Origin: an uncultured Candidatus Poseidoniales archaeon
GTDB lineage: Archaea > Thermoplasmatota > Poseidoniia > Poseidoniales > Poseidoniaceae
Length of the DNA stretch: 52,980 nucleotides
NCBI GenBank assembly: GCA_905181715.1
Contig: CAJIYT010000019.1
Span: 1 to 52,980, forward strand
Direction of reading: 5' to 3'
Shown: one piece after another, positions 18,774 to 29,202 of the stretch
Layout of the letters: each line of letters begins with the position of its first letter
How positions within the stretch are numbered: the stretch's first letter is position 1
Translations under genes and position numbers: made by a program
Notes under the pieces: model-generated
The model's input: only the letters and a program-made list of their open reading frames with translations
What the model was told of the DNA's origin: nothing
The model's database searches: none

Positions 18774-20732
18774 ATGTGCATGTCAGGACATATTCCCGTT
18801 CCAGAAAGGGTAAAATTCGATTCTGAAAATTTAATTCAAAGTATGGATGACTGGCAACGTATTCACGCCCACTCCATTGCAGAACCAGATGATTTTTGGC
18901 TGAATATAACTCGTAAGAGTATCGTTTGGGATATCGAGCCTAGTATTGGTTTGGAAGGTGGCTTTGATACTATTGAACAAGAATCCTTCAAATGGTTTTC
19001 AGACGGTAGATTAAACGCAACCGTTAGTTGTGTCGATCAGCATCTCAAAAATCGCCCCGATAAAGTAGCCATCCTATGGGAAGGCGATGAACCAGGCGTA
19101 GTCCGGCGGATCACATATCGTCAATTACACGCTCAAGTTTGTCGCTTTTCCAACGCTTTACAGAGCCGTGGAGTCACCTCTGGCGATCGAGTCATAATCT
19201 ACATGGGTATGGTACCAGAGGCAGCAATCGCTATGCTTGCCTGCGCCCGTATTGGCGCCATTCACTCTGTGGTTTTTGGGGGTTTTTCAGCTGAGTCTGT
19301 CGCTGATAGAATTATTGATTCCGGTTCCAAAGTTGTCATTACAATGGATGAAGGAAAACGCGCAGGTCGGACTATTCCATTAAAGAAAACCACCGATGAA
19401 GCAATTGCAATTGCTGGTGGAATCGATACGGTAATCGTTTACCAACACACTGCAAACCCAGTCGAATGGAATGATGAAAGAGATCTCTGGTGGCATGAGA
19501 TAATAGAGAATGAAAGCGGTGAACACGAGGCGGTAATAGTTGAGGCAGAACATCCACTTTTCATTCTCTACACCTCAGGATCAACTGGTAAACCCAAAGG
19601 GCAAGTGCATAGCCATGGCGGATATATCACGTACACGGCATTCACCCACCGAACCGTTTTCGATTTACGTGAAGATGATGTATTCGCTTGTGTAGCCGAC
19701 GTAGGGTGGATTACTGGGCATTCGTACATCGTCTATGGTCCATTGGCAAACGGTGCAACCACTTTCATGTTTGAATCAACTCCACTCTATCCTGATGCTG
19801 GGAGATATTGGGATATGGTTGAAAGACATGGATTTACAATCTTTTACACCGCTCCGACTGCAATTAGGGCCTTGGCAGCAAAAGGGGACGACTATGTTCA
19901 CAAATATGACAGATCTAGTTTACGTGTTTTAGGAACGGTCGGTGAACCAATAAATCCAGAGGCATGGGAATGGTATCACCGAGTTGTCGGTGAGGAAAAA
20001 TGCACGATTGTCGACACTTGGTGGCAAACCGAAACCGGCGGTATCTGTATCTCGCCAATAGCTCCTGCGACTCCGGTCATTGGGGGTTCAGCCACTCTTC
20101 CACTACCTGGGATTCAGCCTGAACTATACAACGCTGAAGGGGAATTACTCAAAGGTAAAGCGGAAGGGCTACTGTGTCTTTCTCAATCTTGGCCAGGGCA
20201 AACCCGCACCATTTATGGTGATCATGATCGCTATCTACAAACATATTTCTCTACAATAAAAAATCGTTACTTCACTGGTGATGGTTGTAGGCGAGACGAA
20301 CATGGCTACTACTGGATTACTGGCCGGGTAGACGATGTCATCAATGTCAGTGGCCATCGCATGGGTACTGCCGAATTTGAAGCGATATTAGTTGAAAGCG
20401 AAATGATAGCTGAAGCTGGTGTTGTTGGCTTTCCACATGATATCAAAGGGCAAGGTGTGAGGGCATTTTTGGTACTCGCCAAGGAAGTAAGTGATGAAGA
20501 ATCATTGTATCTTTCTCTCAACCAGTTATGCCGTAATAGAATCGGTGCACATGCCAAAATAGATAGGTTCTGCATTATTCCAGCCTTACCAAAAACCCGT
20601 TCAGGAAAAGTTATGCGTAGAATATTGCGCAAGGTTGCAGAAGGCGAGCCAGAGAAAATGGGTGATATCTCAACCCTTGCCGATCCTGATGTCGTAGAAG
20701 CAATAATCGATTCTAATTGCCACTATGTGTGA
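18774..20732 (+). CDS. acs: Acetyl-CoA synthetase, AMP-forming
   Basis: 652 residues, the standard length. Visible motifs are the P-loop YTSGSTGKPKG, ADVGWITGHSY, GEPINPEAWEWY, DTWWQTETGG, YWITGRVDDVINVSGHR and PKTRSGKVMRR, whose lysine is the acyl-adenylate catalytic residue subject to acetylation in bacteria. It makes acetyl-CoA from acetate, ATP and CoA. The open frame begins at a GTG at 18756; ATGs at 18774 and 18780 fit the family N terminus better and cannot be told apart. It is very close to the bacterial enzyme over its whole length, which suggests transfer from bacteria. It is divergent from pip. Confidence 0.95.
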   Translation: MCMSGHIPVPERVKFDSENLIQSMDDWQRIHAHSIAEPDDFWLNITRKSIVWDIEPSIGLEGGFDTIEQESFKWFSDGRLNATVSCVDQHLKNRPDKVAILWEGDEPGVVRRITYRQLHAQVCRFSNALQSRGVTSGDRVIIYMGMVPEAAIAMLACARIGAIHSVVFGGFSAESVADRIIDSGSKVVITMDEGKRAGRTIPLKKTTDEAIAIAGGIDTVIVYQHTANPVEWNDERDLWWHEIIENESGEHEAVIVEAEHPLFILYTSGSTGKPKGQVHSHGGYITYTAFTHRTVFDLREDDVFACVADVGWITGHSYIVYGPLANGATTFMFESTPLYPDAGRYWDMVERHGFTIFYTAPTAIRALAAKGDDYVHKYDRSSLRVLGTVGEPINPEAWEWYHRVVGEEKCTIVDTWWQTETGGICISPIAPATPVIGGSATLPLPGIQPELYNAEGELLKGKAEGLLCLSQSWPGQTRTIYGDHDRYLQTYFSTIKNRYFTGDGCRRDEHGYYWITGRVDDVINVSGHRMGTAEFEAILVESEMIAEAGVVGFPHDIKGQGVRAFLVLAKEVSDEESLYLSLNQLCRNRIGAHAKIDRFCIIPALPKTRSGKVMRRILRKVAEGEPEKMGDISTLADPDVVEAIIDSNCHYV

Positions 20733-20976
20733 CGAAACCACCCTCGGATTTAGCTTTATTATGCAGCACAGTCCCAAAATAAAACGCCACACAATTGACC
20801 ACGATATCACCGATTTTATTATCCCATGTCTCTATAGCAAATTCGAATGGTAATACTAATTCTAACAATTCCCAACTAAGAGAGAGAAATAGAAAAAGGT
20901 ACCAGTTCCTCAAAAAAAAGCGACCTGCGATTATCCAAATAGCGAAATGCGAGATGGAATAGAGATTTACTAAGAT
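20713..20976 (-). pseudogene. Remnant of a small polytopic membrane protein (PTDSS/DUF2585-like pattern)
   Basis: The minus-strand frame reads from a stop at 20977-20979 to a TAG at 20713. It contains SHFAIWIIAGRFFL, then FLSLSWELLELVLPFE, AIETWDNKIGDIVVN and FYFGTVL. The order SH-x-R, WE-x-x-E, W-x-N/D, D-x-x-x-N resembles the core of eukaryotic-type phosphatidylserine synthase and of DUF2585 proteins (recalled, not searched). The only ATG/GTG/TTG start is a TTG at 20913, inside the conserved-looking part, so the 5' end seems lost. It overlaps the 3' end of acs by 20 bases and fills the otherwise empty 240-base gap. A short real gene starting at TTG 20913 is the alternative. Confidence 0.4.
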
Positions 20977-23900
20977 TCACTCACCCCAGCCGATTCTTTT
21001 GCCACTTCCTCTATTCTTACAATCAAATCCGAACTTGCCAGTTCAAACTCATTTAGACTCATCTCCACCATTTCTCCGGTTGCTGCCCAAAGGATCGCAG
21101 GTGGAAGTATCTCTCTCCTACTGATTTCAGGTTTTTGCATTTCACCAATTTTCAGTGCATGACTGTAAAGGGCCAATTGTAAACGATGTTCAGCGATAAT
21201 CTCTGCTCGCTGGTGTTGATTCAGAATACTATGTTCTTGGTCGCCTAGACAGCCAGTGGTTTTGGCATCGACAACCTGTAACCATTTCTTTCCTTGTTCA
21301 TCTTTTAGTGCGAGAACCAAATCTGCTCTACCTTCAAAACGTACTTCCACTTTAGAGAGTTCTGCAACACATACATCTCCAGATGGAGTCCAAAGATTTC
21401 GTGACCAATTTTCTGGCTCAATATCATGCCTTAGATAGAATGGTAATTCAGTCCGCAGTCCCTCTACACGATATCCATCAACCGCTACACCTGAGGCCAA
21501 TAGGCCTAATTTTCCTTGGCGTGCAGATTGAGCTAGGTTTAGCAATCTCTCTCGACATCGTTTTCTGATGTCGGTGCCAATTATGCTTGATTCGTCTAAA
21601 ACTTGTGTAATAGTTTTTATATCACTCAATCGATCTTCATTCTTGTGCAGCCAAGTTGATTCCAATTCACTATTTTCATCAGCGGGATTGGCCAAACCAA
21701 TTTCAAATAATCTATGATATACAGTGCCGAATTCCTGTGGACTAGGCCATAGCTTAGGATTAAATGACCCCCTATAGGGTTGCGGTTGGTATAGATCGAG
21801 TCCATGTGCTGAAAGTGATAGTGCGTGGTTTATTTTACGTATGCGTGTAGTCTTTTCTTGAGTGCTAACTTTTCCGAACAAATCGATTCGATTGATAATT
21901 TGAGTTAAGGGTGATGTTCTTGAAACCTCTTCAAAACAATCGCTGTGATGGAATATTGAAATGCCTTCCAATCCTAACTGATCTGGAATTGGGGTTCTTG
22001 ACATCGATTCAGAATCGATAATCAAAGCATTATCTTCAAATGAGGGTGAATCAAGCATTCCAATTAACCCTGAAAGGAACATATCACCTAATGAATCACG
22101 ACGATCTTTATGAGTTGGAATTCTAATTCGACCATCTCCTTCGATAGAAGCATCAGGAGGGCCACCGGCCAAAATGAGTCGATCTCTCGCTCTGGTTAAG
22201 GCCACGTAGAGATGTCTTCTTCGCTCTGCTCTTTGCTGACCGTCTTCAATCAGAAGAGCCAATTCCCAGGTTCCGGAATCAGGCTTCTTAGCTCCCGGCC
22301 ATGGGTCGATTCTTCCAGCGACCAGATCTGGCGTAACCAAGACCTTCTCTCGAGCCATCATTTGAGCATCTGAACGACCGATTGCAAATGGATCGAAGAG
22401 CACAACTATCGGTGCTTCAAGTCCCTTTGCCGCATGGATAGTCATGATGTTAATCGCATCTGAAACTGTACTCTCATTACCTGTAGGCCCGTCTCGACGA
22501 AGAGAGTGATATCTCTCTAGTCTTTCCATAATCAGGGCTGAATCCTTGCCGACCTCCTCTCCTATCGACCGTACCATTTGCAACCATGATTCGACATCTC
22601 GTCGATCTGAAGTACGTGAGTGAGATATTAGCAGGTCAGAATAATCGACGATTGCATCAAGGGCAGTAAAAGGTGTACCGTCACTGCAAAGTTCTCTACA
22701 TTGTGTCAATAATGACTTGATGTTTGCAATTGGCATTTGTTCAACAAGATGAGAATACCAATCGCCCTGATCACTTTTGCTCTGGATGAGTGTCGTCACC
22801 TCTTGGTCATTGAGTCCAACTATCGTACTTCGAGCCAGCGCTAGAATAGCGGCTTTGTCGTCTTGATTAGAGAGCGCTCGCAATGCTGCCATCAATGCGA
22901 GAATCGCTGGCCGGTGTAATAGGGCACCTTGCCTATCGGCGGCTACCGGCAAACCTCTTTGCTCAAAGGCTGCTATTATTTGTGGAATGGAGGTTCTTGC
23001 ATGAACCAAAATCAAGATATCCCTGGGCCTGATGTCCTCTGATTCATCACCAAGGTCCATTTGAGTTCCATTGATTTGGTCAAGAATTTTTGCAGGACGA
23101 TTCCTAATCAAAGCCTCAATTCTTCGAACCATGAGGTCGATGGTTCGCTCACGTGAACTCGAACCAGCGTGAAGGAATGGATCGATAGGATCAATCGGGT
23201 TACTTGGTCGTGGTTCATCGCCATCAGTCAATGGCAATAACCAATCAAGTCGTCCCATTTTGTCACTTTTTCGCCCGGCATTCAGCCTTTGGTGGCGTGC
23301 ATGCCATGGGCCAGGGAATAGATGATGTTGAGGTGAAAATACATCGCTGAAGACCCCATTCATCAGATTGAGCAACCCCGGAAGTGTACGGTGATTGGTA
23401 GCCATCTCGATATGCCCCTCGGCTCTTCGCAATGCGGCTTCTTCACCGAGAGACTTGCCATCATCACCTTTTCTGAAACTTATCCAAGTTTGATCAGAAC
23501 CTTTGCTTAATGAACGTACACTCGCCTGTACAAATGTCGCAGAATCTCCTTCCCCGCCATCACTCGGCCTAGGATCTCGTCCAGCATCAACACGACGTAA
23601 CCCGTCGAGTCTTGACTCATATTGGAGTTCATGCCGGTTGATGCTGCGTACCGTTTCCACCACGCGACGCATCACTCTGACCTCGGCTTGACGGAAGCGA
23701 TAAATCGACTGTTTCATGTCGCCAACAATACAAACCGTAGGATCCCAATCACCTGCAGGTGGTTCGGGTTCACCGGGCTCTAAGCGTCTTCGACCCCAAA
23801 GTCGAGCAAGTAGGCGGAGATGTTGCGGATTTGTATCTTGGAATTCATCGATTATAAATGCTCGATATAAGCGACGTATATCATACAGAATTGTAATACG

Positions 23901-25562
23901 ACGATCGAGATCTGCCAAGACCTTAGGATGATCTTTAGCGTGTTGACGTGCGAGGTTTAGATGGTCATCTTCCCATGGTTGTGAGGAGAGATTATCCAAG
24001 GCCCAAACCACTTTACGGGGGTACCAGCGTCGGCAAATAGTCGGGCATCTGGTTAACAATAAGTCCTCGGCTAATTCATGCATATCATCGTAGTGATGCA
24101 AACCTTCCCTGGTTTTCATTCGAGATAGAATTTGTCTGACTCCCTTGTGAAGAATGAAGAGATCCTCCATGGTCCTAATTTCTAATTCAGGTGTGCTGCG
24201 TGAACCACCTTTCGGTGTCCGATTTGTTGGCTCAATATCGACACGTGTGGTGAAAACCTCTTGCCCATGAATTGGGATTGGGTCATCAATCACTGGGTTC
24301 AATAGGTGCGAGGCACGACCTAAACGGCGTACCAATAGGCCTACTGGTGTCGAAAGTAATTCCCTAATTTCTTCAGCACAGTTCTTTGCAGCTTCACAAA
24401 TCATATTTTTTACATCGTTATCTAATACCTTGACTTTGGTTTTTGTCATTACCCCTGCTGGCCATGATTTGGAGGCAGGGGGTCGTCCGTGTGTGAGACA
24501 ACGTGGGTCTGGTTTTACAGAATTTTCAGGGGTAGACATCGCGATTGTCACCAACCAAATCCATTGTAGCCTAGCGATTGAATCACCAGGTAATCCACAT
24601 TCGACCAAATGTCGTATGAATCTATAACGCGTCATCCCACTTTCACAATCGGCTTGGGTTACAAAATGAGCCCCCCCATCCAACCAAATATCAGACCATT
24701 TCGCCACAGCCTCAAATAATGTTTCAGCAAAACCCGCGAGGGAATCTCTCACAGGTTCAATGAATAAATCGTCTAGTTCTGCCGCATCGGCTTCACCATC
24801 ACCGCCTATTCTTCTCCGTGATCTTTGATATGATTCCTCGACGAATAACGAACGCTTGAGCATACCCTTGAGAATAGTCGAAGTTGTGCGCTGACCTCCG
24901 AGAACTATGCTTAAGCGACCACGGGCAGCAAGGAACTCTTCGATATTCCCGCTCAAACCAGCCTCGATTCCGTCGATAGCGTTCTGTAAACGCCAAGCGC
25001 TTGCTATCGCTTCATCGTGTAGTAATGGCAAGCGCTCATCTGCCATTTGCTGTCGCGGTGGATCGTCGCTCAACGAAGCAATCCAAGGCGCAACCAATGA
25101 AGCGAGGAACGAGTCGATAGTTGCAATCGGGGCATCCTCGATTGCCGAGACCAACATCTCGACATCGGCATCACTCTTTAGCCTCGAATCGTGAATACCA
25201 TCTCTGTCATCAGGGCTCACCGGTGCTGAGCGGTGCCGAGTCAATTCTCTACGAATTCGACCTCGTAACTCTGTTGCCGCCTTACGGGTGAATGTGATGG
25301 CTACTACTTCAGCGGGCAAGAGACCTTTCCACTTATCCAATGAGGTTCTCTCACTTTTCGGTGCAGCGAGATTGCCAGCACCTGCCTGTATTTTCCTCGG
25401 GCCCGGCGGTAATAGACGGGTGGCGCGTTGATCTGAAGCGAGTAGATGCTGTACATATCTGGTAGCCATGACCATGGTTTTGCCGGTTCCTGCACCTGCG
25501 TCAAGTGCGATATGGCGGTCCAAATCGAGACCTAATGCTTGGCTAGGATTTAATTCAAACAA
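20970..25562 (-). CDS. addA: AddA/RecB-like UvrD-family helicase-nuclease
   Basis: 1,530 residues from TTG 25562. Helicase motifs: Walker A DAGAGTGKT at 21-29, ITFTRKAATELRGR, Walker B IIDEFQDTNPQH, GDMKQSIYRFRQAE, TIHAAKGLEAPIVVLFDP and VALTRARDRLIL. The C terminus holds a PD-(D/E)XK nuclease: GRADLVL, VVDAKTTG and LQLALYSHAL. Such enzymes with AddB resect double-strand breaks for recombination and degrade linear DNA. ATG 25595 would add 11 residues, but GGTGAT at 25567-25572 stands 4 bases before the TTG, and the TTG overlaps the end of the upstream AddB-like gene, implying translational coupling. It is longer than typical AddA (about 1,200), largely through extra sequence around the helicase 2 domains. 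Confidence 0.85.
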   Translation of the reverse strand: MFELNPSQALGLDLDRHIALDAGAGTGKTMVMATRYVQHLLASDQRATRLLPPGPRKIQAGAGNLAAPKSERTSLDKWKGLLPAEVVAITFTRKAATELRGRIRRELTRHRSAPVSPDDRDGIHDSRLKSDADVEMLVSAIEDAPIATIDSFLASLVAPWIASLSDDPPRQQMADERLPLLHDEAIASAWRLQNAIDGIEAGLSGNIEEFLAARGRLSIVLGGQRTTSTILKGMLKRSLFVEESYQRSRRRIGGDGEADAAELDDLFIEPVRDSLAGFAETLFEAVAKWSDIWLDGGAHFVTQADCESGMTRYRFIRHLVECGLPGDSIARLQWIWLVTIAMSTPENSVKPDPRCLTHGRPPASKSWPAGVMTKTKVKVLDNDVKNMICEAAKNCAEEIRELLSTPVGLLVRRLGRASHLLNPVIDDPIPIHGQEVFTTRVDIEPTNRTPKGGSRSTPELEIRTMEDLFILHKGVRQILSRMKTREGLHHYDDMHELAEDLLLTRCPTICRRWYPRKVVWALDNLSSQPWEDDHLNLARQHAKDHPKVLADLDRRITILYDIRRLYRAFIIDEFQDTNPQHLRLLARLWGRRRLEPGEPEPPAGDWDPTVCIVGDMKQSIYRFRQAEVRVMRRVVETVRSINRHELQYESRLDGLRRVDAGRDPRPSDGGEGDSATFVQASVRSLSKGSDQTWISFRKGDDGKSLGEEAALRRAEGHIEMATNHRTLPGLLNLMNGVFSDVFSPQHHLFPGPWHARHQRLNAGRKSDKMGRLDWLLPLTDGDEPRPSNPIDPIDPFLHAGSSSRERTIDLMVRRIEALIRNRPAKILDQINGTQMDLGDESEDIRPRDILILVHARTSIPQIIAAFEQRGLPVAADRQGALLHRPAILALMAALRALSNQDDKAAILALARSTIVGLNDQEVTTLIQSKSDQGDWYSHLVEQMPIANIKSLLTQCRELCSDGTPFTALDAIVDYSDLLISHSRTSDRRDVESWLQMVRSIGEEVGKDSALIMERLERYHSLRRDGPTGNESTVSDAINIMTIHAAKGLEAPIVVLFDPFAIGRSDAQMMAREKVLVTPDLVAGRIDPWPGAKKPDSGTWELALLIEDGQQRAERRRHLYVALTRARDRLILAGGPPDASIEGDGRIRIPTHKDRRDSLGDMFLSGLIGMLDSPSFEDNALIIDSESMSRTPIPDQLGLEGISIFHHSDCFEEVSRTSPLTQIINRIDLFGKVSTQEKTTRIRKINHALSLSAHGLDLYQPQPYRGSFNPKLWPSPQEFGTVYHRLFEIGLANPADENSELESTWLHKNEDRLSDIKTITQVLDESSIIGTDIRKRCRERLLNLAQSARQGKLGLLASGVAVDGYRVEGLRTELPFYLRHDIEPENWSRNLWTPSGDVCVAELSKVEVRFEGRADLVLALKDEQGKKWLQVVDAKTTGCLGDQEHSILNQHQRAEIIAEHRLQLALYSHALKIGEMQKPEISRREILPPAILWAATGEMVEMSLNEFELASSDLIVRIEEVAKESAGVSES

Positions 25563-28500
25563 GGTTATCACCTGCTTTAGAACTAGGACATGCATTTGCT
25601 ACAGGGCAGTGATTACAAGCGATAGAGGGGTTTGGTGGTATATTGCCTGAACGAGCGGAATCTTCGACACGGAATGCAGTGGTCAAACGTTCTCGCATCC
25701 AAGCTCTAAACGGGTTGCTATGGGCTGGGATCTCCTCGCCTGGCAATCGGTAGTGCAAGTGGGTGTGGCTGGTTTGTTCACCAATATTATAATCAGTCAG
25801 ATGTGAACTGAACTGTGGATCGATTTCGACTCGGTGAATCGTTTCCTTACCGACGGCGGTGATGCCTACCCCAATTACTCGATCACCAGGATTGAAAACC
25901 TCCCAAGCCCGTGCATAGAGGGCTAATTGCAAATCAGTAAAAATCGATTGTTTGTGTTTCTCATCTTTGCCATTGTCTTTGGCGCCTTCCACAGTTTTCA
26001 CATCTCTTATTATCACCAAACGCTTGGCTTTGATTGTACTATTCAATTCGAGATCGAGAGGGATTACTTCAGTATAATTCTCATCCTTGAATCGGTCGAG
26101 ACCTAGAACCTCGTCAACACGATCGACTCTACCTCTAAAAGACATGTAACGCTTATTTTCTGGTAATGATAACAACGCTGGATCTACACCATCCAAGCCG
26201 ACACACCACTCGCTATGAATCGGCGCAACATCGTGTAACTCAAGGTCACTATCAAGCATCCTCCCCAGTCTACCCCCTTGAGGGATGTCCATCTCATCAT
26301 CAAGCCAAAGTCGCCATTTTTCTGGAGTAGTACCTATCATGTCCCTGACTCTGTGAAAAGCGATTGCATCGTCACGTTTCATCCATGGTGCTCTCTCAGC
26401 CAGTGTTTCTAAAATCGCATCCCAGCCACTATTTTCATTAGGAACCGGGCCTAGATGCATAGGAGTTGGCTGTTTACAGCCGCTAAGGTGTGTGCGAATC
26501 AAAGCTTCTTCTGAAAGGTGGATTAAATCACCCCTTATCGAAGATGCAAGGTCTTCTTCCACCCTATCCCTTGTCCCTGCTCCAAGGTGATTTGCGAACC
26601 AAGCACGACGCGGACAATCCAGCCACTGTTGCAATTTACTTGCCGACCAAACCTGAGGAATAGCGAACTGTTTTTTTGTTCGCCCGGTCCTTTCATCAAT
26701 TGTAGATTCACCAAGTGGATTTGCTCGAATAGGACGAGGATCTATCCCGACTCCAATACCGCGCTTGGTCATTTTTCCAAGATGGGGCCATTCAACTTCA
26801 TCCCTTCCTCCTGCTGGGTTGTGGTGATTAGGAAGTAAACGCAAGGGGTCAGCATTTACTAATTCCGAAATCCTTGACAGAGAAAGCAATTCACCTTCTT
26901 TGAGGATAACATTCGTCTGAAATCTACTAGAGATATCATCGATTATTTCTGCTTCTGCAGCTGCAGCTATATTGCCAATTGCAAATGGTGCTAATTTCGG
27001 AGAGCGGTTCTCTGAAGCAGCGATACCAGCGCGTTGTTGTTCATCACGCGCTCTTCTCCCAGAGATAAGAGTATGAAAATCGCCATCCTTAGACTCGATT
27101 ATCACGCGGCGTAGCGTGAGCCAATTGCCATCATCTCTTCCTCTCCAAGCCCAAGACCGCTCCTCGCCGCCTTTTTGCCATCGGTTTTCTGGAATCGTAG
27201 GTGGCGCTTCCCGTAAAAGTTCGATTTTATCAGCGCGTTTCAAGGTGTTAAACCATTCAGCAACTGGGCCAGCTAATTCAATACCTTCTTCTGGTGAAGA
27301 ATCGATTATCATCAGTGATTTACTGCAATTGAGCAAATGACGCAAGTGGTGACGTCCTCGACGCATCGCTTCATCTGGCCGAGCAAGTCCAAGACGAATA
27401 CGTGATTCCTCATCCATCCAAGGCAGACCACTATCTCGCATCGACCACGAATCGCCATCGATATCGGTTAGGATTACACAATCCAACTCCACACCATGGA
27501 TTTGATCGATAGAATATATTTGCAGTGATGAATCACCACTTCGTCGCTTTTCGAGCATGGTTTTACCAGTCAGTGATTCAACCATAGCAATAAATTCACC
27601 AGCGCATAAACCTCGTGCGAGTTCTTGGGATTGCTGAATTAGCGTATCTATCGCCTCTATGATGTCCTCTGAAGTTTCTTCCCCGAGACATCTACGAAGG
27701 TTGTAAATCCAGGAGTTACCGTCAACTTGCTCTTCTGGTAAAGGTAATTTCTCAGCACTAAAACAACCTACCAAACCAGATAATAATTCCTCGTGTTCAT
27801 CATCCTCAAGCAAAGGAGCAAGCCAACATGCCATACAAGCAAACCACCATTGGGACTCCTCTTGTTGTCGCATTCTATTTTCCACATCACGATGCGGCCG
27901 ATAGGAGGATGAGGAAAGAGCACTAAGCCATCTTCGCAAAGAACCTCTGCCTCCAAGTAAATGGAAACCACGAGCCAATTCACTGATTAAATCGAGGTGA
28001 AGCCGAGGGCGAAGAGTTGGATCGGTAGGATGTTCAACTCCAAAAATCATGTCAAGATCAAGTGGTAATGAAACCTGCCGAGAAAAGCCACTAACCTTGG
28101 CTAATGACCATGCATCTTGACCATGCCCTAACTTCATTATCGAAAGCAATCTAGCGATTGCAGCCATATTGAGAACTGGTTCTGCTGGTTTTTCTATTTG
28201 GATCCCCATCTCTTCCAATTGCGAACCTATACGTTTGATCAAAGAATCTGCAGAGCCTGAAACGAGGGTTACCTCGGGTAAATCCGCTATTAGTTCCAGC
28301 ACTGCATAATCACAATGAGCGTTACTTTCGACTTGAATACGGTGGTATTTCCCTTCTCGTTTTTGTCCGATTGGCGATAGCCAATCCGGCTTATCAGAAA
28401 TCCAAATTTGATGTGAAGGAACCCATGTTGGTAATTCCTTTTCCAACCTACAAGGGTGGATATCAGCGATAAACTCGCCATGATAGCCAAGCCGATACGA

Positions 28501-29202
28501 ACCAGGATTTACCAATTGGTGAATCGGTACTAAGTTCGAGAGGGCCCTGAGTATTGATAGTTGAATCTCTCGAAGACCGGGAGGGTGGTCGAGCATGATG
28601 ATTCCATCGCTTTCTGAAAGCGAGAATAAAATACTTTCACCAGCGTTTTTGAGGGCTTTGAACAGTTCGTATTCCTTTCGAGCAGGATGGATTCCGCCCT
28701 GTTGTTGCTGCAATTGTTGTAAGACTACATCACATTCCTTCGCACCAGGATCTTCATCCCATGACCAAGGGGATTCCAAACCCATCAAACCATTATGCAA
28801 CTTCAGTAAATGCTCACTCTTGCTCCTGCTCCAGTTTACTTGCGGGTCTGGGTGGAGTAATGGAAACTCCAAGGCCTTGGCAGCAGCACCTAATGCTGCA
28901 TGTGTTCTTTCGAATAACATTGCATCATCAACTAATAATTTGGGTAATCTTAGATCTAAATGTAATTGCGATATTAAACGCCCGAGCGTCAGATGATGTG
29001 TGGTGTCGAGAATACCCCCGCCTTGACTATCGAGTAATGCATCAATCGCTTGACGCCTTGCTTGCTCGCTGCTATGGATGATTAACAAACGTGATTTTTC
29101 CGGTTTTTGTAGAACGGAAAACAACCATTCCGGCATAGGGCGGCCGGCTGGAACGGTCTCCATGCTCAACATGGAATGTTTTGACTCAACTAGATTCGTC
29201 AT
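25555..29202 (-). CDS. addB: AddB-like Fe-S nuclease subunit
   Basis: 1,215 residues from the ATG at 29202, which has GGTGA 5 bases upstream; the frame runs open to 29361 but that part overlaps the divergent gene at 29306. The C-terminal 350 residues are a PD-(D/E)XK nuclease: LQQWLDCPRRAWFANHLG, RDVKTVEG and DLQLALYARAW. A Cys in DCPRRAW plus three in CNHCPVANAC give the four ligands of the AddB/Cas4-type iron-sulfur cluster. Upstream parts carry degenerate helicase-like stretches (DQIHGVELDCVILTDIDGDSW and LPWMDEESRIRLGL), but no clear Walker A is visible near the N terminus, unlike Bacillus AddB. It is coupled to the AddA-like gene downstream. Together they should form a dimeric resection nuclease. 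Confidence 0.8.
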   Translation of the reverse strand: MTNLVESKHSMLSMETVPAGRPMPEWLFSVLQKPEKSRLLIIHSSEQARRQAIDALLDSQGGGILDTTHHLTLGRLISQLHLDLRLPKLLVDDAMLFERTHAALGAAAKALEFPLLHPDPQVNWSRSKSEHLLKLHNGLMGLESPWSWDEDPGAKECDVVLQQLQQQQGGIHPARKEYELFKALKNAGESILFSLSESDGIIMLDHPPGLREIQLSILRALSNLVPIHQLVNPGSYRLGYHGEFIADIHPCRLEKELPTWVPSHQIWISDKPDWLSPIGQKREGKYHRIQVESNAHCDYAVLELIADLPEVTLVSGSADSLIKRIGSQLEEMGIQIEKPAEPVLNMAAIARLLSIMKLGHGQDAWSLAKVSGFSRQVSLPLDLDMIFGVEHPTDPTLRPRLHLDLISELARGFHLLGGRGSLRRWLSALSSSSYRPHRDVENRMRQQEESQWWFACMACWLAPLLEDDEHEELLSGLVGCFSAEKLPLPEEQVDGNSWIYNLRRCLGEETSEDIIEAIDTLIQQSQELARGLCAGEFIAMVESLTGKTMLEKRRSGDSSLQIYSIDQIHGVELDCVILTDIDGDSWSMRDSGLPWMDEESRIRLGLARPDEAMRRGRHHLRHLLNCSKSLMIIDSSPEEGIELAGPVAEWFNTLKRADKIELLREAPPTIPENRWQKGGEERSWAWRGRDDGNWLTLRRVIIESKDGDFHTLISGRRARDEQQRAGIAASENRSPKLAPFAIGNIAAAAEAEIIDDISSRFQTNVILKEGELLSLSRISELVNADPLRLLPNHHNPAGGRDEVEWPHLGKMTKRGIGVGIDPRPIRANPLGESTIDERTGRTKKQFAIPQVWSASKLQQWLDCPRRAWFANHLGAGTRDRVEEDLASSIRGDLIHLSEEALIRTHLSGCKQPTPMHLGPVPNENSGWDAILETLAERAPWMKRDDAIAFHRVRDMIGTTPEKWRLWLDDEMDIPQGGRLGRMLDSDLELHDVAPIHSEWCVGLDGVDPALLSLPENKRYMSFRGRVDRVDEVLGLDRFKDENYTEVIPLDLELNSTIKAKRLVIIRDVKTVEGAKDNGKDEKHKQSIFTDLQLALYARAWEVFNPGDRVIGVGITAVGKETIHRVEIDPQFSSHLTDYNIGEQTSHTHLHYRLPGEEIPAHSNPFRAWMRERLTTAFRVEDSARSGNIPPNPSIACNHCPVANACPSSKAGDNLV
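25567..25572 (-). promoter_or_regulatory. Shine-Dalgarno site deciding the addA start
   Basis: GGTGAT on the minus strand, inside the end of the AddB-like gene, 4 bases before TTG 25562. It supports TTG initiation and coupling of the two subunits. Confidence 0.5.
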
